A DNA stretch of 64,000 nucleotides. Source: Hermatobates lingyangjiaoensis. Taxonomy: Eukaryota; Arthropoda; Insecta; Hemiptera; Hermatobatidae. Under the pieces are notes generated by a model. The model was not told the origin of the DNA. It saw only the letters and a program-made list of their open reading frames with translations, and ran no database searches. Positions 1 through 12,240 of this stretch are shown here, piece by piece. Numbering within the stretch: the stretch's first letter is position 1; every line of letters begins with the position of its first letter. Location of the stretch: the NCBI GenBank assembly GCA_026182355.1, contig JAPFBL010000309.1, positions 372,001 through 436,000 on the forward strand, read 5' to 3'. The translations under genes were made by a program, and so were the position numbers.

Positions 1-1741
1 CACTGTATATAAATCATATGAATTAACTTCCTCCCTGTACAAAAAGATTTGTTTATTCATTCCAAATTTGTCTTTTCTTTTTGAAGAAGATCTTATGGCC
101 AATAAGTCTTGTGATAAATATTTCATAATTCCTTCTCATCGAGAAAAGCCATATTAAACAGTGTTATGACAGAAATGTAATTCAATGTTGGATGTGTACC
201 CAATAAAATCAAATTGAAAGCTTATTACAGCATATTTAAATTTGTATAAAATATTTTATTAAACTGTTACGTGTTGCCTTATTATGATTATCTCATTTTA
301 TTAGTATACCCTATCAGGAATAATAGTTATAATTTTTCTTTTTTATTAGTCTACTGAGAAAGAAATCACAGACAATGAGTTACGCAGTTAGATCTCTAAC
401 AAGCTCCTAAATTAAATTTGAGTCTTAATCAATTATATGCATAAATCTAATACAAAATATTGAAAAATAGTATTATTATTTTCAAACCTATAATTTTTTT
501 CTATTTTTATTAATATTTTTTTAAACAAAAACTATACTATAAATAGTTTTATTTTTTCGATATGAGTTTACTTGACTATTTCTTATTCGTACGCATATGG
601 TGAATTATTTGGAATAGTTAATGAACTACAATTTTAGGTGTAATTAACTAGTTCATATAATCATACTGATAGGCAATTAGTTAAGAAGATTATGCATATT
701 TTATGATCTCCAAAAATGTTTTTCACTGCATGTATTTAACAAGTAATAGTTGAAGACGTTTCAATAAAAATTCTGTTCTATGACTTGGTAATTAACAAGA
801 TGATAGTCTATTATGGTAATTGTGTTCTAATTGATGGGAAAGAAGTTATCGAGTTTATAAGTACTAAGAAGGAAAGAGGTGTTTGTTTAGAAAACTACGT
901 TTGAAGGGATTGCACTATGAGAAGATCTGTTAGGGTTTGACAAAGCCGTTATAAAATAGATTGGGTGGAAAGATACTTGAAAAGCCCTAACGACTTGAAC
1001 TGAGAATATCACAATTAGTAAATTGGACGCGAATAGGTTGAGACAGTGTGGGAAGGATTTTATCATCTTGGTCAGGCAAGCATCTTGTTCACTCAGCTGT
1101 AACAGTCAAATTAACTGTACTGTAATCTACTTCAAATTACCATTTCATGCTAAAAATATTAGTTTCTTCTTTGCTTTTTTGAGCCCATCATAAAATTAAT
1201 TTCACTTCCTGAAGCATTTCTACACCACTAAACGAACACGACAAGTTTGTTATCATTAAATAATACATAGAAGGTGTTTTTCAAAGCATTATTGTTTTGT
1301 TTAATAGCTGCTGTTTATTTTATCTAAATTAGCTTCTCTAGCTCATCTGTAGTCATTATTCTTTTGGTGACATTCTATTTTAAATTTTCATGTGTTTTGC
1401 AAAGAAATTTCAAATCACCAGCTTAATCATCGACAATAGTCAATTTAAAACTTTCCTTTGCAGCACAGACAAGTAATAAAATATTTAATTAGTTTATCAG
1501 AACACTTTATTAATTTAATACACAGATTTAGACAAATAAATTTACTGCTGCTCTATGTACACAAATTTCTTGATTCTCCAAAATTTTGGTAAATGCTTGA
1601 ATTGAATCACTTTACCATTAAGGCACATATTTTACGGTATTAAATGAAACAATTCCATTAACTAGATAAATTAATTACTATTAAAATTAGTGGTTTTTTT
1701 CTCATAATGAAAAATTAATTTCCAATGCTTCATTATTAACG
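1..1741. other. Unassigned AT-rich DNA
   Basis: No ORF, RNA gene or element ends recognised. The slightly more GC-rich stretch near 830-1100 shows no readable coding frame. Nothing here is supported as a gene. Confidence 0.5.
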
Positions 1742-1810
1742 AAAACAGTTCACTTATTAAACACACCAGGAACTCTACATCTAACAGTAAGAATTGTTAA
1801 TTCAATAAAC
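1742..1810 (+). repeat. First copy of a ~69-bp dispersed direct repeat
   Basis: A block beginning AAAACAGTTCACTTATTAAA recurs at 3158-3226 with only a few substitutions, about 90 percent identical by eye. Sequence on both sides of the two copies diverges at once. The copies flank the mariner insertion but lie well outside its inverted repeats, so they are not its target duplication. The family is not recognised. Confidence 0.6.
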
Positions 1811-1870
1811 ATATAGATTGACTAGAACACGTTAGCTGGAACGCATCCATCACACGCTAAAAACATAAAA

Positions 1871-2770
1871 TACGAGGTGTGTAAATAAAGTAGTGAGACT
1901 GATTTTTTTTAAATTTTCTATTCAAATATAATTACAATGTGATATTGTCACCTTCAAAATAGTTCCCTTCGGAAGCCACACAGCGCTGGAGACGGTCCTT
2001 CCATTCATTGTAGCATTGCTGGAACTCGGATTCTGGAATGGCCTTCAGCTGGTCGGTTACAGCAGTTTGTATGTTTTGTAGTGTCCCGAAATGAGTTCCC
2101 TTGAGGTGATTTTTCAATCTCGGGAAGAGGAAAAAGTGATAAAGACTCAAGTCTGGTGAATAAGGAGGCTGAGGAGCAACAGGAATGTTTTTACTGGCCA
2201 AAAACTCGTTTTCTTTTCGGAATTTTCGGAACCATTTTCGCACAAATTTTTCTCATCTCCAATTCATTGGTCAAAATGTGATGAACGGAGGTGTGATTCA
2301 AATTCAACTGTTCCCCGGTCATTCTGACTGTCAAGCGTCGATCTGAACGCACAAGGTTCCGTACTCTGTTGACATTTTCATCGGTGTTTGCACTTGAAGG
2401 CCTTCCGCTTCGTGGTTCATCTTCAATCGACTCTCTTCCTTCTGAAAATTCCTTAAACCACCGAAAAACCTGTGCCCTTGATAAAACACGTTCTCCATAG
2501 GCCGGTTTCGGTTGCATTATGTCCAAGTTTGAAGCAAAATTTGATTGCACACCGCTGCTCAACTTTGAGGTCACTCATTTTTAAAACGCTCAAGAAAAAA
2601 CCATTTCACGAAAACCAACGCTACGGACAAACAAATGACTGTGGCGAGTTCAGATTCATACTGGAGGCGCATCACACGTGCACCTGACGCTACTCAAGGA
2701 CACGCGTCTCCAGCGTTGCCAGATCGAAAGCGACGTTGCCAGTCTCACTACTTTATTTATACACCTCGTA
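1871..2770 (-). mobile_element. Internally deleted mariner (Tc1/mariner superfamily) element
   Basis: The element is bounded by 31-bp terminal inverted repeats at 1871-1901 and 2740-2770 that differ at one position, and the outermost TA on each side is the expected TA target duplication. It is about 900 bp, whereas intact mariners are about 1.3 kb. The missing length is internal, from the catalytic middle of the transposase. Both ends are intact, so it could in principle be moved by a transposase supplied elsewhere, but its own gene is dead. The near-identical ends suggest a fairly recent arrival. Confidence 0.93.
1932..2574 (-). pseudogene. Mariner transposase, catalytic core deleted and frame broken
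   Basis: Mariner transposases bind the inverted repeats with an N-terminal helix-turn-helix region and cut DNA with a D,D34D catalytic triad. Here the N-terminal part runs from ATG at 2574 to a stop at 2191. It shows the family's WFKEF...EDEPRSGRPS region, the second helix-turn-helix (SDRRLTVRM...LNLNHTSVHHIL) and then MRKICAKMVPK. A second frame, ending at 1932, resumes at FLASKNIPVAPQPPYSPDL, which carries the third catalytic Asp, and ends CVASEGNYFEGDN as usual. The segment that should hold the first two catalytic aspartates is absent. The junction lies near 2220-2245, where the frame also shifts. The remnant cannot encode an active enzyme, though an N-terminal DNA-binding fragment of about 110 residues is still open. 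Confidence 0.92.
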
Positions 2771-3157
2771 TGTGCTGGTAGAATTCTTCTTTTTTAGCTT
2801 TAAGATTAAATCTTTTTATATAGCATGTTAACGTCTAAAATATCTTCAAATTTAATTTATTAACATATATATGTTATATCTCTATGTCTCTATGTTTTCT
2901 TTTGAACTCCATTCGGATAGAAAATTTCTAATTCATTGTAAGAATAACTACAATGTACAATAGGTTATCATTGGATCCTGATTCAAGTTCAGTTTTTATT
3001 TTTGAGGGTTGTATTTACTTTTTATGTAGTTAGACTGTCTTGACTTTTTTCATATAGTATATTAATTTTAGGTAAACATCTTAGAAAAATACTCTTACTT
3101 CATATTATAGACATTAAAAGAAAAAAACAATTCAAAATTACAATTTGTATTATACCT
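2771..3157. other. Unassigned AT-rich DNA
   Basis: Flank of the mariner insertion. No coding or repeat signal recognised. Confidence 0.5.
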
Positions 3158-3226
3158 AAAACAGTTCACTTATTAAACATACCAGAAACTCTATATCTAA
3201 CACTAAGAATTGTTAATTCAGTAAAC
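3158..3226 (+). repeat. Second copy of the ~69-bp dispersed direct repeat
   Basis: Partner of 1742-1810, same orientation, about 1.4 kb away. Substitutions are scattered rather than clustered, so this is an old duplication or two insertions of one short repeat. Confidence 0.6.
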
Positions 3227-3499
3227 TTAGAGAAACCTGTAACTTCTCTTTTTGCCAATGTAATTTCAGCAAAATAAAAATTGCCTGATCTAATCAATAA
3301 GTGCTATTTTGTACATAATTTCATTTCTATCCATATAAGGTATTAACTATCTCGTACACAATCTTTCAGAATCAATCATAAATCAAACATTTTTCCATTT
3401 TGTTGAAGAATAGTATTTCCGGTTTTATCCCGATTCCAAAATTTCAACACTCTAAATTTAGTAGTTTAAGAAAAAAGAGATGTTTTGTTGAATCACATT

Positions 3500-3765
3500 T
3501 TGGTCAAAAAGAAATTGTTGTATGTTGCAGTATTACCAAATAAAAACAGGGCACTACTACAAGGGCTATTTTTCTGTAGTGTGTGAATAGCAATAGTGTG
3601 ACCTGTAACTTTCCAATCATCTTTTTGGATACAAACCATTGCACCAACCACTTCACAATCAAAATCAAAAAAATGTCAATAGATTTTGAGGTTCTCAATA
3701 CATGTGAATCAGTCAAAATCTTTAGATAAAATATTGTTATGATCACTAAAATTTACTTGCAGTTG
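3500..3765 (-). repeat. Repeat X, diverged 5'-terminal fragment
   Basis: Read on the minus strand from about 3765, this matches the start of the unclassified X family (best copies 14391, 29764, 40443). It shows AAGTAAA, then TAGTGATC, then GATTTTGAC, then a CACATGTATTGAG-like block. An 80-codon open frame at 3504-3746 (KILTDSHVLRTSK) parallels the same frame in other copies (EILTELHILRSQK), but this follows from shared DNA rather than a demonstrated gene. It stops after about 260 bp, so it is truncated. Confidence 0.55.
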
Positions 3766-5544
3766 AGCAAAAGAAAAAAAAAAGTTCAATTCATGCAATC
3801 ATTTAGTTTTGAATAAGATAAATTTAGTTTCAATAGATGATCTTAGTTTTGGATCAAGTTTTTTAATCTTAACAAATTTTGATGACCTTAATTGCTACAA
3901 ACTTAGGATGTACTTAGTTTGATCCCTATAAACTGGAACTATTTTCGAACTATTAAATACAGCTGTAACTGAAGTTATACCAAGTATCCATGCGATGAGT
4001 TAGTCAAAGTCTGTCTTTTTTTATCATCTATACTTTTGCTTTCATATTTCATTTTTAAAAACCAGTTTTTAGGAATGCATTCGTAGTTTGAACTAATTAA
4101 ATCAATAATGTAGATGTAAATATTATAAGAATGAATAAGTAAGAAAAAAATAGGAACATTTTCATTCTGCCATTGTGTTTGGTAACTTGAGAGGTAAATC
4201 TACGAGACCAGAACCATCTAATCTTGTTTTATGTTTCCTAGAATCGTCTGCTCTCGTATTTCATCAGCAGGCTCTATCTTTTTTTTTCTTTTCTAATACA
4301 ACATTTTGCTGTTTTTATCTAAAAACCATTCCAGTTTTTATAAACTAAAAATACAACTCTATTAAGCATGTACAATAATTTTAAATTTAGACAATACCAT
4401 TCATTATTATGATTATATCGTTTTTGTCATTCAAGTCGTTGAGTATAAGCTTCTCAGCTATCCAAAGATGACTTTTTAGTCTACTTCTTGGTATCAATTG
4501 ATATTATGATCAGTATGGCTGAATATTTTTCAACCTTTCAAGAAAAGGATGTTATATGTCAATCAATCTTATTCAAAATATATTTTTAGAGGTTTTCTAC
4601 AAAACAAAGAGTCTTTAAGTTTTACTTTTTTATTTTCTATATAAAAAATATATAGTGTGTGTATGTGTGTGTGTGTGTGTGTGCGTGTGCGTGTGACTGT
4701 GTATACGCAAGTGTGTTCAAGAGCACCCAAGCGTTTGTGTATTATACCAAGCCATACTGATCATTATATCAATTGATTGTATATACTTGGTATAAAAAAT
4801 AAACAAAAAAAATCAAACAGTAATGATTACCAAATTTCATATTTAAGGTAATGTAATCCCTAAGAAGAAATGACAAGCTCTCCGTTTTAAGGAGTGCTCT
4901 ATCTGGAAAAAAATTACCACATGTTATTTTGTTTCAAATAGCATTGTTTTTTGCGATTACATAGGAATCTGTGAAGCTACACCAAGCCTCAATAAAGAAA
5001 GAAAAATAGTGTTGGCAATATATGGCAGAGATAAGGTAATATTGAGTTAATACAGATATATGACCATTAGCTATCAAATAGAAATAACAATTTTTATGAA
5101 AATTAGTTAAACTGATAGATATCTACATAAGATATGTGCAACAGCACATTTTTACATGAACGTTTTATTAGCGCTTTTAATGAGAAATGAGTTCAGTGCT
5201 CAGCATTGTTTTAACAACTAGATTATTTGGTTCATTTTAATTAGTTTATAATTCCTATAGTCATAATTTAGATTCGTAGTTGTTATTCCAAATTATATTT
5301 CCTATTCATAATTGTAGGTATTCGAGTAAATTTATTCATTTTTTAAAGATTTTAAAGGAAGTAAATGAAATCATTGTGGTACTCATACAGTTTTTTTTAC
5401 AAATCATGGTCGATATATTTATTTGCAATCATTTTATTATTTTGTTTTATTTTGCATACGTATAATTGACATTACAGGAAGTATACAGATTGACATGTGT
5501 CGGTTACAGATTTATCTGAAGTAAATGTTTTAAATTATTAATAT
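3766..5544. other. Unassigned AT-rich DNA with a TG microsatellite
   Basis: No gene or element ends recognised. A TG-rich simple repeat lies at 4655-4720. Confidence 0.5.
4655..4720 (+). repeat. (TG)n microsatellite, interrupted
   Basis: Runs of GT/TG dinucleotides with TA and GC interruptions. Simple sequence only. Confidence 0.9.
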
Positions 5545-5694
5545 GGCAAACCGTTATACCTCGTACGATGATCTTGGAGTTGTTGGAGCACTTTCAGACG
5601 GTATACATCCTCTACGGCAATTCAACAAAGATGGACAACGTCCGAAAGCGCTCCGAAGGCTCCAAGATCACCGTACGAGGTATGACGGTTTGTC
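5545..5694. mobile_element. Palindromic MITE-like fold-back, ~150 bp
   Basis: Two arms of about 60 bp are inverted copies of each other. The left starts GGCAAACCGTTATACCTCGT and the right ends with the complement (ACGAGGTATGACGGTTTGTC). Both continue inward through a shared GATCTTGGAG and a CACTTTC/GCTTTC block. Such near-complete palindromes are typical of miniature inverted-repeat elements. No target duplication is certain because the flanks are AT simple sequence. The superfamily is not assignable. Two short ORFs lie on opposite strands here only because the sequence is palindromic. Confidence 0.7.
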
Positions 5695-5695
5695 A

Positions 5696-5716
5696 TAATA
5701 ATAATAATAATAATAT
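5696..5716 (+). repeat. (ATA)n microsatellite
   Basis: A short trinucleotide tract immediately right of the fold-back MITE, possibly its target. Confidence 0.85.
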
Positions 5717-8700
5717 AAATCCTACTAACCTCAGGGGTAATAAAAATATGCGTGTATTGAAGTAAATGTATTGTACAAACAACGAAAAAACAACTACTTT
5801 CTAATTTAGTTATTTGTTCCAAACGTATTTAAAAGTTATTTTATGCATAAAATTAAATGTAAATATAACGTCTAAAGAAAACATTATGAAGAATTAAGCC
5901 ATTTTCTGATAAAGGCATATACCATATCAACATAATTATTGAATAAGAAAAATACAACTTTCTTAAATATATTTATGCATTGAGAAATTTTATACATTTG
6001 ATTTTCATTGGCATAGACGCACACAAGAATTAACCACTATGAAACTCTAGACATTCTTTATGAAAAAATCAAACCTCAATATATTCATTTAATTTTTAAA
6101 AAAATAATTAAAACGTAATTAAACTGCAGTTTAATGAAAACATGTGTTTTAGTTTCGTCTGTTTTGTAGGTTTAATTAAATGATGTTAAATTAAATACGA
6201 AACTCTGTATTGATAATTTAATTTAAGATGTAGTAAAAATGTTTACCAACTACATATGTAGTAAATTAATTTATAAAATTGTTTAACTTTAGATTTTACT
6301 TTATACAGTTGCATTTATTAAATAATAAGAAACATGTATATGAGTAAGAGGAATTAAAATGTGGAGTATTACTTTTACAAGATAATTGTTAACAAAGTAC
6401 TACAACCAATTACATTGTGTAATTTACAAAGTTAAATTGATAAAATTAAACAAGAAAGTAGGATTTTTTTTGTTTCTGCATTGATATTCTGCAGTCAGTG
6501 ATAAAAAATTGGAGAAGCATCATTAATTTTAGTCATATACCGACTGATAGTTAATAAAACTCATTGCTTCTTACATATTACTGAAATTATTTTATAATAA
6601 TTCAAACGTATACGTAATTATATTAAGATATAAAATATTTATCTGAGAAAACTACACCTCATTTTGACAAATCAAATATAGATCATTCAACATTTGGTTT
6701 ATTGCAGATCAGTATAAAACTAGAATAGAATTTGTACAAGCGCTTTTTGCAAGAAAATCTATAATAAATATGCTTAAAAAAGATTTAATGTGATGCATAT
6801 TTACTTTTAAATACCTTAAAGAAAATTTCACAAAACATTTAACTTTTGTTTGAGTATAAAGTATTTTAAACTATTTTTTTTTTCTAGAACACTACGACAT
6901 ATATAGGTATATTTATAGCTGAAAAAGGCGAAAAATTTCTTTTATTATTTTTCCGATATTCTTGGACTAGATGGTGCGTTTGGTTTAAATTAATTTCTAT
7001 TTAGAAATTCTTCCATTTCTCAGCATAACATTTTCTACCATTATATCTGATTAAATGGGAAGGATATCATGGATATACCAGCTAGTACATGGTTAAAAGA
7101 AATTGGTAAAACGCTCTTGTAAATTTTATATCCGATAAGGGTTTGTTTTTTGTTGAAAGCGTGTAGATAATAATATATTTGAAAATAAAAAAAAAATAAT
7201 ATTATATTAATAAAAAGTTTAAATAAGTGAGTGTTAAATATATTAAGCAGTAGTTTGAATATTCTTTATCATCTGTTATGTTTTTATTTAATATCATAGA
7301 AATGATAGAATCTGTTAGACGAACACTGTTCATTCAGAATATAAAGAAGGATAATTTGTATCCATGCATCTTTTTGACAGTTCTAAGGAGTCATTCTGAC
7401 TGAAATTGAATCGGCAAAATGGGAGAAAATATTGAAACGAATTCATCTTTATTGAGTTGAGAAAAGTTGCGTATTTTTTTTTTGCGAATGAAGTCAGGCA
7501 GTGATTAATTGGCTCTATAGGTTGCGAAACTTCACTTGCAAAAATTGAAAAATACTACCGTTTTACTCACCTTTCTTCACTTTTTATAATATGTACGATT
7601 TTCTTTTTGGACAATTTTCATCGAGATTTAATGATTGACATATATTTAAAAATATGTTATTAGAATAATATTTTATTATAATTATAACAACGTTGGAATT
7701 AATTATAATTATATAATTAAATATTTATATAATAATATGTATTGATAATTTTTTTTGCAGTTATCAACTAATGCATTCATGTAGTACTACATAAAAATAA
7801 TGCTACAAAAAAATAAGGAAATATAAAAGGAAAAATGCTATTAAAAACAATGAAATACTTACCTTTAATTGAACCTTGCATGTTTTCTGCCAGTGGTATT
7901 TCAAAAATAGTGGCATTTAAAGTGAAGATGAAGAGATGGTATTCTGTAATTAAAGTACTACATATATAGTGAGTAATAATGATTTTACTAATTATTAATA
8001 TGAATTAATAGTTTTACCTTATCTATCCAAAACTGTCTCAGTAAACTATCTATTATTAAAATATATTAATAATTATAACTGTAACAGATAAAAGCCTTCG
8101 TCTGGTACTCGACTAATATGAAAATTTTGATATCTACATTCATTTCATTTTAATACTCGTGTACTTTAAAAACCGGAAAAACAGAAAAAAATTAGAACAT
8201 GGATAGAAAAGCACTTCACATTAGTTGTTTCAATAGTACAACAAACCATTATAGAAGACCATCTATGGAAATAGTACAGCAGATTTCAGAAACAAGTTAT
8301 TTGAGGGGTCATTGAAAGAATGTGAGAGAAAATGATGAGGAAAAAACCAGGACTTTTGAAAATGCTAACGAAATTTAAATTGATATTTTAAATTTTAAGA
8401 CATCGTTGTACAAATATGTTTTTATTCTGCATAGAATGTATTGATTTCCATACAAATACAATATCAATATATAGGGAGTTCCATGATTCCCATTAAAAAT
8501 TTTAAACTTCTTTTGAAAAATGTATAATTGAATTTTAGAAATTTACTACTTTTATTTTAGTAATAAGAAACAAAGTATTCCTATTGTTTCAAATTAAACA
8601 AATTTGTAGATGATTGAGACTTAAGAATAAAGAAGTGTAAATTATAAATGTAAATAATCTAATTTAAAAATTTAGTCTTCTCACTAAACATGATTATGTG
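5717..8700. other. Unassigned AT-rich DNA
   Basis: About 3 kb with no ORF of note and no element ends recognised. A few higher-complexity patches, for example 7380-7560, could be regulatory, but nothing in the sequence decides it. Confidence 0.5.
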
Positions 8701-8704
8701 TAAA

Positions 8705-8760
8705 AAAAGAAACGTTTCGAACACTTTGTATTCATCCTCAGGCTACATTTAAGTTATCAT
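8705..8760 (-). mobile_element. PLE-type 3'-end hook, isolated remnant
   Basis: On the minus strand the block reads CTGAGGATG, then a 5-6 bp hairpin (GAATAC/GTGTTC), then GAAACG. This is the hook shared by the Penelope-like 3' ends elsewhere in the window. No coding sequence remains next to it. Confidence 0.4.
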
Positions 8761-9320
8761 CATGATTCAAGTAATCATATAGAAGGGGAAGTTTGAAAAT
8801 AACAATATTAATTATTTTAAAACACAAAATAGTAAGTTGCTTACCTGACCTCCTCATGGGAAGATGGAATGATGATTAAAGTTAAGTATGCAATAATCTT
8901 ACAAAAGAGTTACTCGATATTAAAGGGTAGAAGGAGGTTGAAGGTTGTGTTGAGGGTAGTAGGTATGCTTACGATATCGGTGCTATACTTATATAAAGTA
9001 AACCAAGCTATATGGCCCGTAGGAAACTACACCGTTTACACCTTTAAGCGTTGTTCACAATTTCCATACTTTACACCCATAGCCATTAATGTGAAATATT
9101 TTAAAAAGTTAAGACATCCTATAATCTGTTCATGCAAATACTGAGCTATATTAAAATGCATTATTTAATAGGTTCTTTCAAAGGCTCTTAAATTAGTGAT
9201 TTCATGATATTTATAATAATAATGTAGGGTGTTTATGTTTTTAGTAGGATCAAAGCTGTGATAACTCGTAATTAAATGCTTTAAAAGTCTGAGAAAATGT
9301 ATTTGTTCTTGCTCTTGCTG

Positions 9321-9629
9321 TTTAGGTTAGACGGCAGTGGTTGTCTTACAAGAAAACACACATAAGCCGAAAATTATAACCCTTTTTGATACCAAACAAT
9401 GAACATTTTACATTGTGAGTCCTAAATTTTGCTTGAATTTAAAGAAGGGATCTCTAACATTTACCTGATATAGTACAGGCTTGGAATCGACGGTTCAATG
9501 TCCACTTTAAGTTTCGATGTGATCAGATTTATCTATCTCCCGTGTGAATAAATGGAGAGTAAGAGTTTATATTGAGCCGAATCTACCAGTCCAGAGGCGA
9601 ATACGTCACCACCGGGTTAACCTGGCGCC
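9321..9629 (-). mobile_element. tRNA-derived SINE, full-length-like copy
   Basis: On the minus strand it begins near 9629 with a tRNA-like head (an A-box-like GTTAACCCGGTGG and a degenerate B box near AGATTCGGCTCAA). It passes through a body shared with the copies at 21325, 35521, 37545 and 49171 (TCTGATCACATCG, AAATTTAGGACT, TATCAAAAAGGG) and ends with a CTAACCTAAAC tail. SINEs are transcribed by RNA polymerase III from the internal boxes and moved by LINE machinery. The promoter boxes are too decayed to assume activity. Confidence 0.7.
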
Positions 9630-10808
9630 ATGCTTTTACTACTATTTTATGCAAAAATTATTAAAGTCTTCTTTAGTTCTTTAATAACAGGATCCACTCG
9701 TCATTCCCAAATAAACATGATTATCAACTGTCATATGACAATATGTACACTCCACTCAATGACATGGGGTTTGTAACAGATTTGTAGTTTAGTCAGCTTC
9801 TTAGATTTCTTGTACTCTTTAAGATCGCATTAACATTAAATTTGTATTTTATATATTTGTTATTCCAACGGAATAATATCTAAAACAGGTAAAAATAAGG
9901 ATACATTTGTTACTAGGTTAAATAGGGTTATTTGGATAGACAAATAGCATTAATAACGCTTTTCATTCGTTCTATGTGTCGATTTCTCCCTAGTGGCCAT
10001 TGCATAGCATTTCTTATAATAATTTTAATAGTATATAACTCAAACTTCGTTTTTAGTATTAGAAATTTCTTTGTATTCGTTAACTTGTAATTAGCATTCG
10101 TTAAATGTAACCTGAGAATAAACACAAGCCTTGATGCATTGATTTCACATAATTATATTTTGTGTGAAGAACAGGTTTTTTTCTTTTATTGCTAAAATTA
10201 ATAAGTACCCCAGAATAAATGATTGCACTACCCATGAATCAAGTTTATAAAACTGTTAAACCAAGTTAGTTAGTAAATATGAATATCTACTAATAGAGAG
10301 TTGGTTGTTTACAAGATATTGGTTTCTAAAAGACGGTTGAAGTTTAAACAGGGTCATGGTTTGTGAGATAAGTTAGGAACTTATGTCAAGCCAAGAGAAC
10401 AGAAGTTAGCGCCAACCAATCGTCAATCTCTCTTCGAGTGAATATTAATATTGATACGTGGGAGCAACTGGTTAGGGAACCAGATAACACATGAAAGCAT
10501 AAAAATAGTATAATAATTAAAGTAGTAACATTTTTTAAACTATTACTGGCAGAGTTATAATTCATATAATCTGTAACAAGCGTTTGATAGAAGTAATATC
10601 TTAGTTAACCATACATATTAAATTAATTTATATTTTTACTTCTAATTATGATCCATATTAAATATTTATATGCAAGTAAGTATAAATAAATATAAATATT
10701 CAGTACAGTCAAACCTTTGATATAGAGTTTTTGACGAAAAATATGATTTTTAGCCTAATAAAGTATGTTTAAAGAACTTCTGTCAGTGGCTGCGATTGTG
10801 TACATTGT

Positions 10809-10856
<48 letters not shown>

Positions 10857-11854
10857 GGCTGTTTTGTGTGTATGTGAGTAAGTTTGCACATGTGCATGTA
10901 TGTGAGACCACTATATCTTCAACATTAAAGAAGTTACAATAAACAAACATGATTCGTTACAATTAGCTCTAAAATAGAACAAAAATGTTGGACTTTTTTC
11001 GGAGCACTTTCTTTAAAAGATATACAAGCAGCTTAGGACTCATTAGAACTGTTCTTCCAATATTGTTTATATCAGTATGGTTCTGATATTACTCGTTGTA
11101 TTAGATATGTATTGTTTTTTTTTCTTATTAAAAGTGCAACTGAGATATTTAAAAGTGCAAAAAGTTCCTATTTTGATAACAGGCTTAACAATAACAATAT
11201 TAAATACACCTAGAGTAATGTCTAATTGAATGAATATTCCAGACTAATTAAATTTATCATTACAATGGATCTATGTTGATACTTCTATTACAATAATTGT
11301 CATGTTACTAGAATATCACAATTTCAAATTTCTATTATTATTATTATGAGTAAACCAATAACTGATTAGGTTATAATAGAAACCAAGGTATTGTATTCCA
11401 AAGACATGTATTGAACTCATCTTAAATAAGATTAAGAAATAAATTAAATACCATTTTAACAATTAAATCATAAATAGACATATTAACTAATAATTAGATA
11501 TATAATTCTGAACTGTGTAATATTTATATCGTAGAACTATATATATTACTTTAATTTATGTAGATTAACTTAAATAAGTTTAGAACACGTATATGAAATA
11601 AAAATCACAGTCTGTTAATTTTATAAAACCAAAGAAATAAAATTTTGTTAACACAATAAATTCAAATCCAAAGGATTAATGAATTTGGTGAAATATTCCT
11701 TTCATTCAGCATTGATTCTCATTGACTTTTTCTGACATTACTGTATATGAAATACGGGACAAGTTCAAAATCTGATGTGATCTTATTTTTGTAAAGATTC
11801 AAAAGAACTTTAAAGTTTTTGAACTTACTTTGTAAAGGTGTTCAAAATGTAAAG
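9630..11854. other. Unassigned AT-rich DNA
   Basis: No gene or mobile element recognised apart from the TG microsatellite listed separately. The moderately complex stretch 10310-10500 has no readable frame. Confidence 0.5.
10810..10854 (+). repeat. (TG)n microsatellite
   Basis: More than 20 uninterrupted TG units. Confidence 0.97.
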
Positions 11855-12240
11855 TATACTTACTTTTTGATCTCATCACGTATAGTAATTATGAAAAAAA
11901 TTGATTACGATATTTTCACGGATTTACTTGTTTACATGTTATGAGGTCTCCAAATTTCTTTTTTTTTCGGTTATTTTCTTACCATTTCTGTGTAGGTGGG
12001 CTCGTGGGCTGTATTGTATTCAAGAATTTAGACACACAATAGTTTGGTCGATCAAATTTTTTCATTATACAAAAATGTGCCTTATAATGTTGATGCACCC
12101 CTCTGTTCTTAGGAAATATTCTATATTGTGAAGAACGGTTTTGTGTTTTTAAACAGCATTTTCTTTCTCATAAACTGTAGATTAACTCTAGAGTTTTGAA
12201 ACATTAGCATTATTATAGAAGTAATAATAGCATTAAGAAG
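11855..12240 (+). repeat. Repeat X, diverged 5'-terminal fragment
   Basis: It contains TATAGTAATTATGAAAAAAA, then TTCACGG, then TACATGTTATGAGGTCTCC, then GTGGGCTCGTGGG in place of the (TGGG)n tract. Farther on comes CTCTAGAGTTTTGAAACATT. All of these are in the order seen in the better copies at 14391 and 40443. It is strongly diverged and shorter, so it looks like an old copy. Confidence 0.5.

Noticed and set aside
2472..2687. Plus-strand 71-codon ORF inside the mariner
   Set aside because: Antisense shadow of the transposase N-terminus.
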